64,000 nucleotides of DNA, from assembly GCF_003945595.2 (NCBI RefSeq), contig NW_024104665.1, positions 2,819,651 to 2,883,650 on the forward strand, given 5' to 3'. Below, in pieces: positions 1 through 13,881 of this stretch. Within the stretch, counting starts at the first letter, position 1. Each line of letters opens with the position of its first letter. Source of the DNA: Pipra filicauda (Eukaryota; Chordata; Aves; Passeriformes; Pipridae). The notes under the pieces are model-generated. The model worked only from the letters and a program-made list of their open reading frames with translations, was not told where the DNA came from and searched no databases. Both the position numbers and the translations under genes were made by a program.

Positions 1-724
1 GCTCTTGCCTTCACAGTGTATGAGTGAAGCCATTATTTTCCCTCTCCAAGAAGAGGATTTTCAATATGTTCAGCTTCTTTTCAACATCCTGACTGTCATT
101 TAACCTGTATGCAAAATAACTGGTTTTAGAAGATAACAGGCCAACCTCTGCTACAACACATCTCTTTTCCACTCTGCTGCAACCAAAGCAGCTTGAATAA
201 ATAATTGCATGAACACATGAGGGGATTATCTCACTTCATATGGACTACAGGAAAACATTAAATATTTTTTAAGAGTTTTCAAAACATGATGTAGGACGGA
301 AAAATGTGCGACACATGCAAATCATTCCACTTATTTTTCTTGAGATTTTGTCTGTATTCCTTTATATATTATGCAAGGAATGTGTCAAAAAGCCATTTCT
401 AGTAATCCAGTCTGGCTGGAATTCATGAAGTTTTTCCTCTCTTCCCTTCCCATCTAACGTTGGAGCTAGAGTATATAGTGTAAGAGCCCTTTTATGCCAG
501 TAAGAGTTCTGACTGCTCACAAGGATTATTTCCTGACCATTTATGAAGAAAATGGGAAAATTGTAGAACATGGTATGGATATTGCATTAAAGTTTATTCA
601 TCAACTTTAGGGTTTTAAAACCTGGTCTTCTGTGAATTAATTTTAACCCATTTCAGTTGTTTTAACAGTTGTAATCTTCTTCAGTTTGTTTACACTGCTT
701 AACTGTCCTATATATTTTTAATAG
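1..724. other. DYNC2LI1 intron (partial), no coding exon seen
   Basis: This AT-rich stretch precedes the first recognisable DYNC2LI1 exon and ends in a normal acceptor (AG at 723-724). I looked for the preceding exon, which in human encodes the segment ending in KDHP, and did not find it. It should lie left of the window. Nothing else is recognised here. Confidence 0.7.
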
Positions 725-793
725 GATTATGAGTTAGTTGACCCTTTTCCAATACCCTTGGTGATAATTGGAAGCAAATATGATATTTTTCAC
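725..793 (+). CDS. DYNC2LI1: DYNC2LI1 coding exon (first in window)
   Basis: It encodes 23 residues, [20 protein letters not shown] then IFH. The acceptor is at 723-724 and the donor GTAAGT follows 793. It starts and ends in phase 0. Confidence 0.94.
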
Positions 794-3700
794 GTAAGTA
801 ATACTTAAATACATTTTAAATAATTAAAATATTCCCAGTACATATTTTATACCCTAAAATTTCACTAAGATAATAGTAATCTTTTGAATAAAAGTATGGC
901 CAGTCAGTGTTCTACCACAAAAAAAAATATTTCCATCCAAGAGGATTAAGGAAGGCATACTGTCATTCCTTCACAAAACACCCCCAAACTGATGATTTTT
1001 GAGATGTACTTGGAAAATGTTGAGACACAAGTGGCTGCAGACCAAAGAGGGAAGCAAGAAAACAGCATGTTGATGACTTACTTTTGTAATGAGAGAAATC
1101 CAGCTCCATTTGTCCCTTCTCACAGCACCTCTAAGTATATGGCAGTGAAAGAGGGGTGTCTCTCAAGTCAGCTGATCAGATCTTTTGCTCATTGTGGCAG
1201 CACAAACAGTAAACTATCATTTTGGTCTGGAACTTCTTTTAAAGTACTTTTTAAGCTTTTAGAGACAAGGGAGTAAGTAATTTCATCTTTTATGGGGGAG
1301 AGGAAAAAAATGTCACAGTACTGCTGGATTCTCTCCCAGAATGTAAAAAATCCAAACAAATGCATACTCACAGCACTTGATTGTGAGAAGCTAGGAGAGT
1401 ATGTTGGATTTTCAGGAGTCATGCTGGCAGCCTGCGCTTCTCTGGATGACTGCATAGTGCACTGATACCTGGCTGACTCTTGGAGTTACTTAATTCTTTA
1501 TTAATAAGGGACTTGCCTTGTCTCATACCAAAGCTTTATGCTGAGCCATGACCTCTTTAAAAGTCAGTGATTCTCATGTAATAAGCACAACTTAAAAACC
1601 TAGTTCCTTTGGGGTCTATGGACAGACTCCTGCAGGCTTCATTTGGACCATGTTTTCACCCACTTTATCCAGAGAAGGCCATCTGTATGATCTTATATTA
1701 AAGAAACATTGATGAAAAGATATTTTTATGCACCTTTCAAGTCTGGCAGGTGCCAGAGAGCATATACCCAAAGATTTACTTAAATATTTTCACAAAAAGA
1801 AAAAATCCTTATTCTTACAGTAGGCAGCATTTCTACTTCTAAAAATTTAAAGCAAAATCAAAGTAACTGAAAATTGTATACACATTCCCAATTAAGAAAC
1901 TTTTTCTGGACTAACGTATCGCCTGAATTAGGCTCCCTCTGTAAAAAAGAAACAAAGGGAAATTGTGACATTTCTTTTCAGAGTAGGCTGTTACTGATTC
2001 TGTCTTAAGATATAATTATGCTGACAGCTGAAAGCCTCATATATTGTAGACTAAATGCTTTGCAGTTTATACAAAAAAAAAAAAAAGAAAAGTTCTAACT
2101 GTAATATTTTGGGGTTTGTTTCTTACATATATGTTCCAATATCAACTTTTTCAGGAGTTTGACTCTGAAATGAGGAAAATAATAAGCAAGACACTTCGAT
2201 TTGTTTCACATTATTATGGAGCATCATTAGTGGTGTGTATATTCACTTTCTATTTAAGCATAGAGAAAATGAACAGTATTTCTGTTCTAAAACAATGTTT
2301 AAAAAAATACAAATGTAAAACTTCCAGAGCAAATGGGATTTAATTGGTTTTACAGTAGCTTTCTTCGTAAGGCTACCTGTTAATGAGGTACAGCTATTGA
2401 CAGGGGATGGATGGACATGCTTTGTGAATAAACAAGCTACACATATACAAGCTAATAGTTATCTGTTAGCCAACTTAGTTACTGTCTTGAGTTTACTGTG
2501 TATTTGGCAAATTTATTTTTGGTACACGAAAGGAGGATGGGCAAAAGTGATTGTTAAGGCAGAAACATGCATGCTGAGATTCACAGTCCAAAAACGCTGC
2601 CTCCTGGGCCCACTCTGCATCAGAAGATGGGTCTAATTGTATCAACTGTCATTTATGAAATAAATCATATTTAATAGTAGCTTAGTGATTAGCAAAACAA
2701 CTTATGCTTGCTTTAAATTCTTATAATCACAGCACATCCTTTTGCATCCATGTAAACACACGAATTTGTCTGTTGTTAACTGAGAATATAACTGTCTTGA
2801 TTATTTTTTTAAAGTATTTAAGCATTACTGTAATTAAATAAAAACTAGAATCCTAAAACTCTTTGGTTGCGAAATCCTGATTCTCATTGAAATGAATGGG
2901 AGAAAATTAATTTTCCACAGTAGAGATCTGACTTCTTTCCCAAAGACATGAATCTATTAGGATACAAGAGCCCTTAGACGGGAATAAGCATGTTGTTTGG
3001 GAATATATTCTGAGAACTGCTTTCTGATAAATCTGTGCCATTCTGCCACTTTGAAGCTGCTTTTATGATGTGAGAACAATTATATAGTTATTCATTACCT
3101 TTCTAAATGTTTATGGTATTCTGGATAGTTTTTAATCTAATTTAAAATCTTAATAACTCATTAGTCTTGGACAAAAGATTTTGAATCAGGAATTTAAAAT
3201 TCAGTCTTTAATCTTTATACTATTGTTCATTTAATCTTTCTTGATCAATATATTCAGTAACAAATACACTCATATTTTGGAAAGGGAGGGTGAGATTCTA
3301 AAATGAGTAAATTCAGTGAACATATACCAAATTTATTGAGGTCAGGAATTAGCAAGGCTCCATCCTCTCCGTAGATGGCATAATTTAATATTTCTATGAT
3401 GGAAGGTTATAATGTGTATTTTGTTTTCTGATTCATTTAGTTTACCAGTAAATCTGAGGCTCTGCTGCTGAAAGCCCGTGTTCTTATTAATCACTTGGCA
3501 TTTGGCTATGATAAAAGGTAACATTATTGTTCAACTATTCAATGTCTTGCCTAGAGTCTAAAATTACTTAATAAAAATATTTTAATCATCAAAACTTTTT
3601 TTTTCTTAAATATGATCTCTGAAATGTTCTTGTCCATGGACTTGGAGTCCTGTTACTCAACTGCCTGTGTTTGCACAGGACAGTGATTACTCCTTTGTTT

Positions 3701-6700
3701 GCGATCCCCAAAGCGATGAATTGGTTACCACTGGAATTGAGTACTTTTTTATTTACACGTATTTGTATGCAAAGCCCAGTAAGACTCTAGTCTTGGCTAG
3801 AATAATGTAATTTTTCATTGATTGCTAAATGCTCACTTGATACACTTCCTTTTTTTCTGTTTAGCAAATCTGTATCAGTGGATCCCAGCAAACCTCTGTT
3901 TATACCGGCAGGCCTGGATTCGCTGAGCCAAATAGGTTAGGATATTCCCTGTTCATTGTCTTTGTTGCTTAATTGTTTTGAAAATGAGAAAAACATTTTA
4001 AGCAGATAAATTAATCATAGCACATCATTATCAGTTATTGAAGGAAATGGCTTATAAATTTTAAAATCATGATTCAGTATATTATTGAGAATTATTTGTA
4101 CAGTTTTTTTAGGTAGCTTAATAAAGTATCAGTAGTACGTCAAATACTAAAGTACCACTAAGCTTAGATCTAAAAGAAAATACAATATACGATGCCTCTC
4201 AGCCCATTTCATGGTAGGAGATCAATGTGGTTTTTTTTCAAATTTGTTGCATCTTGTCACTGTAGAAGATAAAATACTAAATTAGATGGATCATTATGCA
4301 AAATTATTTTATATTTTATGCTGTTATGACAACATACTTGTCTTACATTGTGCTGGAATCCTTAGGACCACCACCTGCCTCGGATAGTGATATTGGAAAG
4401 ATGCGTGCAAACACACCTTTGGAACTGTGGAAAAAAGTATTTGAGAAAACATTTCCTCCCAAGGTAGGTATTTATTACATGCCAGATGCACAGCTGCTTT
4501 TTTTACAGAATAGTAGTAATATCCCTAATGATTTTTTTGTCTTTCGAGTCCAGTGACTGGAATTTCAGTCTCACTCAGCAGTTCCCTTTAATTAATACAT
4601 TTTTAAAATATACAGATTTGTATGCAGTGATCCTTTGATTAAGAGCTTCTACATCTTCAATCAGCTCCCTATATTTAGTAGTTAGGAAAGATGCCATTCT
4701 CCGTATAAGATGCCCAAACAAGATAAAGACTAAACTTTACTTTTCGGAAACTATACAGAACAGTTATTGTTCACGTTGTTTTTCCTCATAGCCTTTAAAA
4801 ACACAGTAAACAAACATCTATTCTCCCCCAGTAATATCTGAACTCCTCCTGAAACAGCTGGAGAAATGAATACACTTCTCACCTTGCAAGTTCCATCAGT
4901 GTTCATTGGGTGTGTCAGTCTAATTAAAGATTTAAAGATTTGCCAAATAGATTCCCAGTCTTCTGGTTTGGTTCCAAAGTATGCTTGAAACATCAAAGCT
5001 GTTTTTATGCATTGGAAATTTCTTTGTCCATTACCTCATCTAAGAAGTATAATTCTGCTTTATTTTATGATTGCCTTCTTGCTATTTTCCATTTGTTATA
5101 AATAAGGAGAAATGTGCAGGACAACATTTAAAAAAACCCCCTCTTTATTTGATAGATTAGATAGTGTTTCTTTCTATTAGTGTATTTGCTTCTTTGGTAT
5201 TATAGTTGCCTCAAGGTTAGTAAATGAAAATTCAGATATTTGGCAAAAAGACAGTAATCAATTTCTCAGCTATTGACATAAGGCTTCTGATAACCAGAAC
5301 AAAGTTCTATTCATGAATATTAAGTACTTTAGCAAGAGCAACCTCAACTATGCCCAAATGTCATGGGCCAGAAAAGATATTTTCATTTTGAGGTTCAAAA
5401 GTAATAAACAACTACCAAATAAGTATATTTTCTTTCCTTTAAGATCTAGCTGCACTATTATTTTCTCATCATTTTACTAATAGAAGAGCTCTTTTAACTA
5501 ATCTGTATCCTATAGCACAAAATTCGTCCATAAATGCTTTTAATATATATTAAAAGCAAATACTTCCATTAGGTCTACAGTGTGGCATTTTCTTATTAAA
5601 AGAACAGAAGATAAAGTCTATCATTTGGGTTGTTGTCTTTTCTTCTTTTAGAGTTCCTGTGATTTACAAGATACCAAGGACCCTGCACAGGATATACAGT
5701 ACGCTGAGTATGAAGTTGATGTCATGAGAGCTCAGAAAAACCAGGTGTGTGGTAATTCTCCAACTGCTGTTCACAGTCAGGTATTCCAGAACCACCAGCA
5801 TTGCTGAACTAATTGTAGAATATATTTGTACTCCCCTTTTTGCCTTTAAATAACTTCAGCTTTAGATTTCACCTTAGGTTGTGTGTTTGGGTTTTTTTCC
5901 ATTGGTAGATATTAAGCTGGTAGAGCATTGTCAGATCTCAAAGTTTTGGCTTTGAGTTTCTTTAGAAATTAATAATTCAAATTTTCCCTCTGTTTTCCAG
6001 AATTACTTCACTAAAACAATATTGAAGCAAAACTTTGAAGTTTTCTTGGCAGTCATTTCTTCATTTTTGCACCCATTACTCTCACTTGGGTGTTAACTAA
6101 CAGAAAGTCTAGGAAGCAATATCAAGGTCTGGGGTGGGGACTGTTTACTTTTTTTTTGTTTCTGTTAACCACATGGTTTAATCTCTGAATTCTAGAAGAT
6201 CTTTAGTGGGGACAGGGTCTTTTATTTTTTCTTATTAATTTTGAAGTATTTCTGCATTTCTCTAGATTAGTAATGAATTACTTTTATAGAAAAATTCTGT
6301 GGCAAACTAGATAAAGGTTAAAACATTGCCTTATAGCCATCAGTATATAACAATACCTGAGTAGCAGTACTGTGTGAAATAGTCTTCACTGATATCACAG
6401 GTACAGGTCTGTTAAAATCAATCTAAGATTTATCCAAAGAATAAAGCAATTTCAAGAATCTTCTGCAGCCTTTGAACTTGCACATTACCTGTAATATCCT
6501 GTTAATGTAGGCATCAGTTCTGAATTTCCATTACATCAAGTGCAGTCTAAAAAATCATTAAAATCTGTAAAGCACACTTCCTTTGGAATTTATAATACAA
6601 TCTCATACTTAGTATATATCTACATATCTGAAAATAGCTCTATGGTGTACTAGGTTTGTTATTTTTAGATAATAATGTCTTGCAAAAGAAGATACTGGTA

Positions 6701-9700
6701 TGCATTGATTAAATCATACAGGAAATTATTAATTTTCTGGTTTTAAACAAAAGAGACTGGCTTTTAGAATCTTAATCTGTTCAAGGGCATTGCAAAACAG
6801 TGTAGCTTCTTTTAGTTGGACTAAGACAAGTACTTTGAGCATTAAAGAGAAAATTACTTTTGTTATCTGCAGCTATTTCCTATGTTTCTCTATCATGAAG
6901 TTCAATTTTTACAAGATTATTTGCACATTATTAAAATGTTTTATACTCCAAGAATTTGAAATGCACCGAGATAGAAATATACATTTAAAAGAAAAGAACT
7001 CTCTAATTGCAGTGTTTTTTGAAGTGTCTATTTCCCAGTTAAATGAAAAGTGGCACAAAAATCCTGTATTTAAAGCAACATTTTAAATGCATCATAAGTC
7101 TGACATTTTTTATATAGTCCCATGGTATTTGTTGTAGGAGGAACAGTATATTAAGATGTTTAATATGCAACATGTTACTAATGAAATCATGGGACATAAC
7201 GCAAAATTAAAGTTTCACGTGATAACAGTGAATGTTTTCATGTTATCATTTCTCTCGGTTATATTTGGTTAATTAATGTTACTTTGGACTCTAGGTGATA
7301 ACCAGTTTGCTTGTTTATCTCAAAGATAAGCTTTAAAAGAAAAATAAACACAAAACCAGCAACAGAAACAAAATGCAGCCCTGACACTGTGTCTGATAGT
7401 AGAACCAGCACACCTGACTGATTCGGTCAGGATTGCTCAATAATACTGTAACAGATTTATAGATAACTGTGGCAATACAAAACTTAAATAAGTAATTTCC
7501 AACTTTGTAACCTTGGTTGAAGGGTTTACCTGAATTCCAGCAGAGGAAAAGGTTGAATTCTCGAGGATAAAATTAGAAAAAAGTTTTTTTACAGAAAAGT
7601 ACGGAATTGAGAAAGTATCCAGCTGACTCCCAGGTACTCGTTGTCAGCAAGTATTTATCTGAGATGCTTTTTGGCCATATAAGTTTAAGGTCCAGCTTAT
7701 CAGAATTCAGCCACAGCAGTGTTTTCTTTTAGACCAGATTATTTTGCCTCCTTAATATTTTCAGATTTGACTATGAGACATGCCACTCTCTAAACGTTTT
7801 TGCTCTGGAAAGCTCTCTGAGGCCTTTCTTCAAGATAGAGCACATCCCTCTTTCTCAACTATGCCTTTTCAGAATTCTTTTCCTAGTTCTTGCCCCACAG
7901 ACATACACAGTACAGGTTTGTATCAAATAGTGCTGTTGCAATTGTTTACTGCCTTTTTATTCTCTACAGTTAAACTCTGAGAGAATACAGCATCAGGAAC
8001 CCTTTTAGAATTTACATTTCTAATGTAATTCTTAACTAGGAGATTCTGTCCAGGATTTACTGGAATTTTGTGCTCTTTGCACAGGGCTTTCAAGATTCGA
8101 GAAAAACATTCATTTTGCATAGTTACTAGGCCTTTAATGTCTAGCTTTTGCTTAACTTTTCATCCATAAATAACATGGCAAATTTGTCATCCATTTCTCT
8201 CCATTCCCTCTTAGCTTTTTGGCTTTGGATGCCTTAAGGTCACATTAGTTTCATTTTTGATACACACATAACTTGAACAAGAGTGAGATCTTTTAAAATA
8301 ATATTGTTGATCAGAGCTACACATACACCACCTACATATGTAAGCACCTATGGGGGCATGAAAGTCTTGTTCCTTAGTTCCTTCTAAATGTTTGTAGCAG
8401 TGAGATGGCACGTGGGGATGTCTTCTCTGTTTCCTTTGGCAATGCTCTGTGTCACAGATGTAAGTTTTCTAAGACGTCTTTTCGGAGGTTTTTCTTTGTT
8501 TCCTGTTATGCCTTCACTGCTAATATTCAAAATGGGTACTTGGACCTTTTCGATCTGGACATTTGACTGCAGCTTCATTTATTGATGCAACTGATAAAGC
8601 CAACCTTGAGCTCGAAGAATTACAGAGCCTACACAGGTACTCAGGTCATGCAGTCCCAAAGGTCACACCGACTGGTCCTTGTGACACAGAGCTATTACTT
8701 AGGGATTGGTGCCAGTTTTAGCTGAAGCCTCATGCCATTGAAGTACACTCCAAAACAAGTAGATGCCTGGTGCCATTTGGTGTCAGCTAACAAGAAGTAA
8801 TGGCAGCAGATCTTAAAGAACAGAGCTCCAACTCTTAAGACTTTAACAGGGCATGAATTCAAGAAGGTTCTACCCCATCTCACAAGGAAGAATAGTCTTA
8901 TTTCCCCTAAATTTGGAGGGACCTAATTAACCATGTCACTCAGATAAGTGTCACCTCTGTGTCAGATCTGCAGCAATCTGTCTGAGATGGGGATTAGACT
9001 GGCCAATAAAATGAGGGCCGGGTTTTTTCAACATACTTTGACATCATGAAGACATTGCTGAACTTCAGGAGACAATTTCAGTCTTATTCAATGAAACAGA
9101 AAATTGCATACTGTGCCATGAACCTCCTTGGTCAGACCAGTGTTACCAGGCAGAGAAGTGTGACAGGCACCTACTTGGGTAACAAAGCAGTACCACCTTT
9201 CTTTTTCTCCAGAGGAGGAGATGTCCTAGTCTTCATAATGGGGAGAAAAAGTAATTTAGGATGTTTACTCAACTGCCAAGAACAAGATTTCTTGTTTTCA
9301 CATGAAAGCATGTCCAAATGGGTAAAAAAGATTTAATTTTTAAACCAACTTAAAGAGCACCAGGTGCTGAAGATTTTTAATCAGTATTTCAGTAGTTGGT
9401 TATTTTCACCATGTTCCAGATTGAGGGCACTTCTAGTAAGAAGCTGCATGAAAAGTAAAGTCATATCAGTCACTCAGAACTGAAGAAATGCAACAATTAA
9501 GGCTTTTCCTACAATCTTAATTTTTCCTTCTTGTTTGTAGACATTATGGTATTGTCTTTAATTACATGATCATATACTATTTTGCTGATGTCTCAACTCA
9601 ATTGTTCAGTATTTCTTTTCATCATCCTTATTCTTTATGTACCTTATTTCTCAACCTGCCATTCAGACACTTCAATGAACACAAAAGTATTAATTTTTTT

Positions 9701-12474
9701 TTCCTCTGAGAATGTGTGGTAATGTTATCTTATCTGAGTGCCTCACAAACATCATTTAAGTCTTTCTTCCCAGTCCCTTTATGAGATTAGGTGTGATCTT
9801 CCCCATTTGACAGATGAAGAATTTACAGAAACACAGAAGTACAGAAGCATTAAGGCTTAAAAAAAATTTAAATCCACTTTATCCCAGAGTTGAGATATCT
9901 GTGATAAGTTGCTAGCACTAATAATGTTTAAACATTCAGAGCACTCTGAAAGCACATTTAAATTGCAATTGTTATTTCTTCGTAAATCTGATCCCTGCCC
10001 CCTACACTTGCTACCCACAAAACAAACATAGTATAATGCTAGCATGAAGATTTTGGAGTACTTTAAGACATATTCTTTTGCAGGACCTTCTTTCACTTTG
10101 GGGAGAAGACCTCTTAGCTGATTGCATCATTGCAATATATTCTACAATTCTACTTAGGTTTGTAGTATAGAACTTTAAGAGCAGGAAGGTGCCCTTTTCC
10201 AAGAGGGTCTCTGGAGTGATCTTGAAACAGTATTTGAAAGATTTTTCCATTATATTTCTGACTTACAAGGATGTATTTTACTTTCTGTTTTGCACATAAA
10301 CGAAGAAAGTGTACTTTCCTGACAGCATTTTTCCTCCTGAATCACTGAGATTCGTTAAAGATTATTTTTTTGGTAAATGTCCTCCTATTTAATTAATTTT
10401 TCTTTTTCTTTCATTGCTCATTGTTTAAATGTTGGCCTTATCTAGATATACATCCAAACCAAATTTTTATAATTTTGTTCTGTACTTGTGTATGTAGTGG
10501 AAAAGCTGTACAATCCTAATAGATGCTGTGGTTTGACAATTTGCGTTTTTGTATTGTTCTGAATTGACTTTACACTGAATTGCTTTCTAGGCTAGCTAAA
10601 ATTACAGCAAAATAAATTCTGCTAAATTATCTGCCTCTCTCTTGAAATAGTTTAGTCAGATGATAAGTCTGTAAGGCTAATTATTTAGCCAACACCTGTA
10701 GACATGACCCCCAGACAGTATTGTCGTTATATGTAAAACTCCATTGTCTAATTTTACCCCTTCCTGAAGCCTTTCAGAAAGTTGTTACAATTGAAATTAC
10801 TTACTTAGCATAAAGCAGGTTACATGTGCTCCTTAAAATATCACAGTATTCTTTCTATTCCTAACTGTTGGCAAGTTTCCAACAGATCTGTATGTTCCAA
10901 GATCAAAATTGCTTTATATTAATAATAAGGGAGTGAAAATACTGAGTAAAGACCAGCTTAGACACAGAACAGCTCAGTACTACTGGAGTTGTATCTAATA
11001 ATGTGACTTACTAGATTTAGACTAGACACAGTATGTTCTAATGTAACTATTGAGTTAAAAAACTGTAAAATTAGACTCCTGCAAGCATCAGGAAGAATGT
11101 GCACTAACTAAAAATCTTCTTACTGTTCATACATCTGTTTTCTGAAAACTGCACTGCTGACAAAGCTGCTAAAGTTACTTCCTGAGAGAAAATTTCATTT
11201 ATTATTTTCATACAGTCTTAAGACAATTGATTGCTTTGTTGCTCTGACCTTTGTTTTCTTCTTCCTCCCTCTGTGCTGGATTGAGAGTTAATACTAATAT
11301 TAAATTCACCAGGTGGGAATTTTGTTATTTTTGTCAGTTCTGGTACCTGCATACCTACAGCAAGACCTCCCTTCCTCTATCATATTAAAATACTCTATTA
11401 AATATAGAATTCTGTATATTAATATCATCTATTCTATTAAAATAAAAATAATAATCATAAAATACATGTCCACTTTTGAGGGTCTGCACTACATTTATTC
11501 TAATCACTAGTTTATGTCCACCTCTTTTCTGATCTAAATAAAATATGGTGACTTTTCTTGTCTTGCAAGCAGTACACACCTAGGTCTAGCAGTACCTTAT
11601 TAGAGCATCATCTTTCTGTAAATAGGTTGCAAGCCTTACTTTTAAATAAACGAAAAGCAATTGTAGTGCTTCCTAAATTAATTTTTTTTCTTAAAAAAAA
11701 CTTCAGAAATAATTCCTGACAGTACACACCACTACATAAAATTCAGCAGAGGAAACTATTGTTTAGTAATGCTGATAGAACCTCTTATTACAGGCTTCAA
11801 AGTTCCCAGTAGCACATTTGACTGAAGTGAGGTCATTTGTCTGCCTTGCTAGTACTCCGCTGACCTCAAAATATAGCCTGCCTCATCTTTCATACCTAAT
11901 TTGCTTGCTGTATACCTCCACAATTTAAGCCTCTGATTGTTTTTAATAATCTAGCTAAAAGACAGATAATTTTAATAACCACCTTGGGTTTGCATTTTTA
12001 CATGCAGATGCTAACTTGGAATCCACTAAACAGCAGCACCTTAATGTGCGTGAAACAGCAGTTTCTGATGGGTAGTTGTGGTTTCTCTTTTTAAAACGTG
12101 TATTGTTATATTACTGTATGTTCATAGGGAGCCTGGTTTCTCAATCTGAATGTCTAAGATAAGAGACAAAATTTTCTCTTTCCAGTAAAGTATCTAGGCA
12201 TAAATAAATAAAATCTTTCTCCCTATATGAGAGCAAATGTGACAAAATTTATAGCACTTTTAGTATAATTTTGTTAAATATAAATGTAGCACATTTTTTC
12301 TACATTGAAAAGTTTTTATACATAAATTAGCCAACTAAAAATTTAAATTTTTTGCAGTTTTTAGTAATGAGAAGATTAGTTTAATATGTATTTATGTTTC
12401 TGTTTTAGGAACTTGAACAGTACAAAAGAAATGCCTCTAAATCCTGGAAAGAAATGGATTTTGACTCCGATTGA
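725..12474 (+). CDS. DYNC2LI1: DYNC2LI1, cytoplasmic dynein-2 light intermediate chain 1 (3' part, seven coding exons)
   Basis: This is the light intermediate chain of the dynein-2 motor, which drives retrograde intraflagellar transport in cilia. Exons are 725-793, 2155-2232, 3441-3517, 3865-3935, 4366-4463, 5652-5744 and 12409-12474. They join in frame to 183 residues plus a TGA stop. The translation starts [20 protein letters not shown], which matches the human segment after the GTPase-like core. It continues through [48 protein letters not shown] and [10 protein letters not shown] to the end [12 protein letters not shown]. The Walker A part of the fold is in exons left of the window. All introns are GT/AG, and the last is unusually long (6.7 kb). 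The gene runs tail-to-tail into ABCG5. The family assignment rests on remembered human sequence and is strong because every exon matches in order. Confidence 0.95.
2155..2232 (+). CDS. DYNC2LI1: DYNC2LI1 coding exon
   Basis: It encodes 26 residues from EFDSEMRK through [14 protein letters not shown]. The acceptor TTTTTCAG ends at 2154 and a GTGTGT donor follows 2232. Phase 0 at both ends. Confidence 0.94.
3441..3517 (+). CDS. DYNC2LI1: DYNC2LI1 coding exon
   Basis: It encodes [20 protein letters not shown] then FGYDK plus two bases (AG) of a serine codon completed in the next exon. The donor GTAAC follows 3517. Confidence 0.94.
3865..3935 (+). CDS. DYNC2LI1: DYNC2LI1 coding exon
   Basis: It completes the split serine and reads [20 protein letters not shown] then SQI, ending with the first base of a glycine codon. 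The acceptor TTTAG ends at 3864 and the donor GTTAGG follows 3935. Confidence 0.94.
4366..4463 (+). CDS. DYNC2LI1: DYNC2LI1 coding exon
   Basis: It completes the split glycine and encodes [20 protein letters not shown] then [12 protein letters not shown]. The donor GTAGGT follows 4463. The human counterpart reads SPMELWKKVYEKLFPPK. Confidence 0.94.
5652..5744 (+). CDS. DYNC2LI1: DYNC2LI1 coding exon
   Basis: It encodes 31 residues, [20 protein letters not shown] then [11 protein letters not shown]. The acceptor TTTTAG ends at 5651 and the donor GTGTGT follows 5744. Phase 0 at both ends. Confidence 0.93.
5745..12408 (+). other. DYNC2LI1: DYNC2LI1 last intron, 6.7 kb
   Basis: This long AT-rich intron separates the penultimate and last coding exons. 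Several open frames of 60-100 codons occur on both strands, but none resembles a known protein or is flanked by convincing splice signals that would fit the reading phase. No repeat family was recognised. Confidence 0.7.
12409..12474 (+). CDS. DYNC2LI1: DYNC2LI1 terminal coding exon
   Basis: It encodes [20 protein letters not shown] then D and a TGA stop at 12472-12474, matching the human end [20 protein letters not shown]. The acceptor TGTTTTAG ends at 12408. The 3'UTR follows. Confidence 0.95.
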   Translation, partial: ELEQYKRNASKSWKEMDFDSD

Positions 12475-12943
12475 TGAGCTGCTGTAGGTGTCTTCAGTTT
12501 AACAATGTTTACAAAAGTATTTTAACATTACACTAGCAATTTCATCTGATGCAGTTGAAAATGCATATTATCAGACTACAAAATTAATATTTATTAAGCA
12601 TCCCTGTTAGTATTTTTCATAAAAAGAGCTGTTCATTCAGTCCAAATTTGTGAATCTCGGCACTGGCACAGTTTTAAAAAGTGGGGAGACAAGAATTCTA
12701 GATTGCTCACAGATGGGTTTGAACATAAAGACTGGCATTAGTCAGTTCTACCTGTTTTATAACACATTATTTGGTTTATTTGTAAATACTTCTGCCCTAA
12801 ACATGTATTTAAATATAAACAAGTTTTCACACCCAAAATATGAAACTGTAGTAGAGTGTGGTGGACATCTTTTTCTAGTTCTTTGCATGTATAAGTCAAA
12901 AGTAAACCTTAAGAAATACCTGCTTCATTGTTTGATGTATTTG

Positions 12944-12973
12944 AATAAATAAATAAAAACCTGGCAGAATAAA
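12944..12973 (+). terminator. DYNC2LI1: DYNC2LI1 candidate poly(A) signals
   Basis: AATAAA occurs at 12944-12949 and again at 12968-12973, about 470-500 bp after the stop. Either would end a normal-length 3'UTR. Which is used cannot be told from sequence. Confidence 0.6.
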
Positions 12974-13875
12974 GTGTAAAACATTCTTTGACCTGGATCC
13001 AGATCTCTGTTTCAAAATCATATAGCTTAATACAGGAATTATATCTTGGAAAGTAAAATGTTGTAATAACTTTGCACAGAGTTTAGAAGATGGACATTTC
13101 TGTCATATATTCAAATGCTAGGAAGTCATCTAATTAATTTGACAGATATTTGGCTAGTGCTGGAACTGTTATTGATTCACATTCAGCCTAAGTTTGTGAA
13201 ATCCTTGCGTAAACTAGGTATGGTTTTTGTCCGTGGACACCCTCCCTAGTATGAGATGGACTGAGTGTTTTGAGAATACACAAGACAATCTAGAATAAAG
13301 CCAGAGGAGTCTCTTGAGAGCTAAGACTTGTCAGAGGGTAGATGTCTGAACAGTCACTTGGCAGACCGGATCAACCCTACATGCACGTAAAAATGGGAGA
13401 GACCACATTAGTTTTAATGTGGTGTCTTTCCAGCTCTTTAATGTCAGTTGTTATTTTTAACATATTTTTTCACCAAGTGTTTTTCTGATAAAACTTTTGT
13501 ATCTCCGAATGTTACACATAAAGATATTAGAAAAAAATCTTGGCCTCACACTTAAGTGAAAATATTGCATTACCTTGAGGATTGGATTTAAAATTCTTCA
13601 TTACGAAGTGCCTCATCTCAAAACTATCATATTAAACTAATTACGTAATTATGGAATTTTAAGATACGAATATACTTGAAGAAATCTCTAGCAATCCCTC
13701 TGCAAAAAATAATTTCTTCACTGAACATGAAAATAAGTTACAAAATGTAGGAATTCTGTGTCTCTTATGCTTTCAATTTTGAGAGGCCCACAAGAATAAT
13801 TTCCGAAGACAAAAATGACATTGCTTCCAAGAACTGACAAACAACTTTTATGATTTTTGCCTAGTTAATTGACAT
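12974..13875. other. Intergenic gap between convergent DYNC2LI1 and ABCG5
   Basis: About 0.9 kb of AT-rich sequence lies between the DYNC2LI1 poly(A) signals and the distal candidate ABCG5 signal. No gene or recognised repeat was seen. Confidence 0.6.
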
Positions 13876-13881
13876 TTTATT
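13876..13881 (-). terminator. ABCG5: ABCG5 distal candidate poly(A) signal
   Basis: AATAAA on the - strand lies about 690 bp after the ABCG5 stop codon and would give a 3'UTR of roughly 700 bp. The region between (13,882-14,566) holds no other recognised feature. Confidence 0.5.
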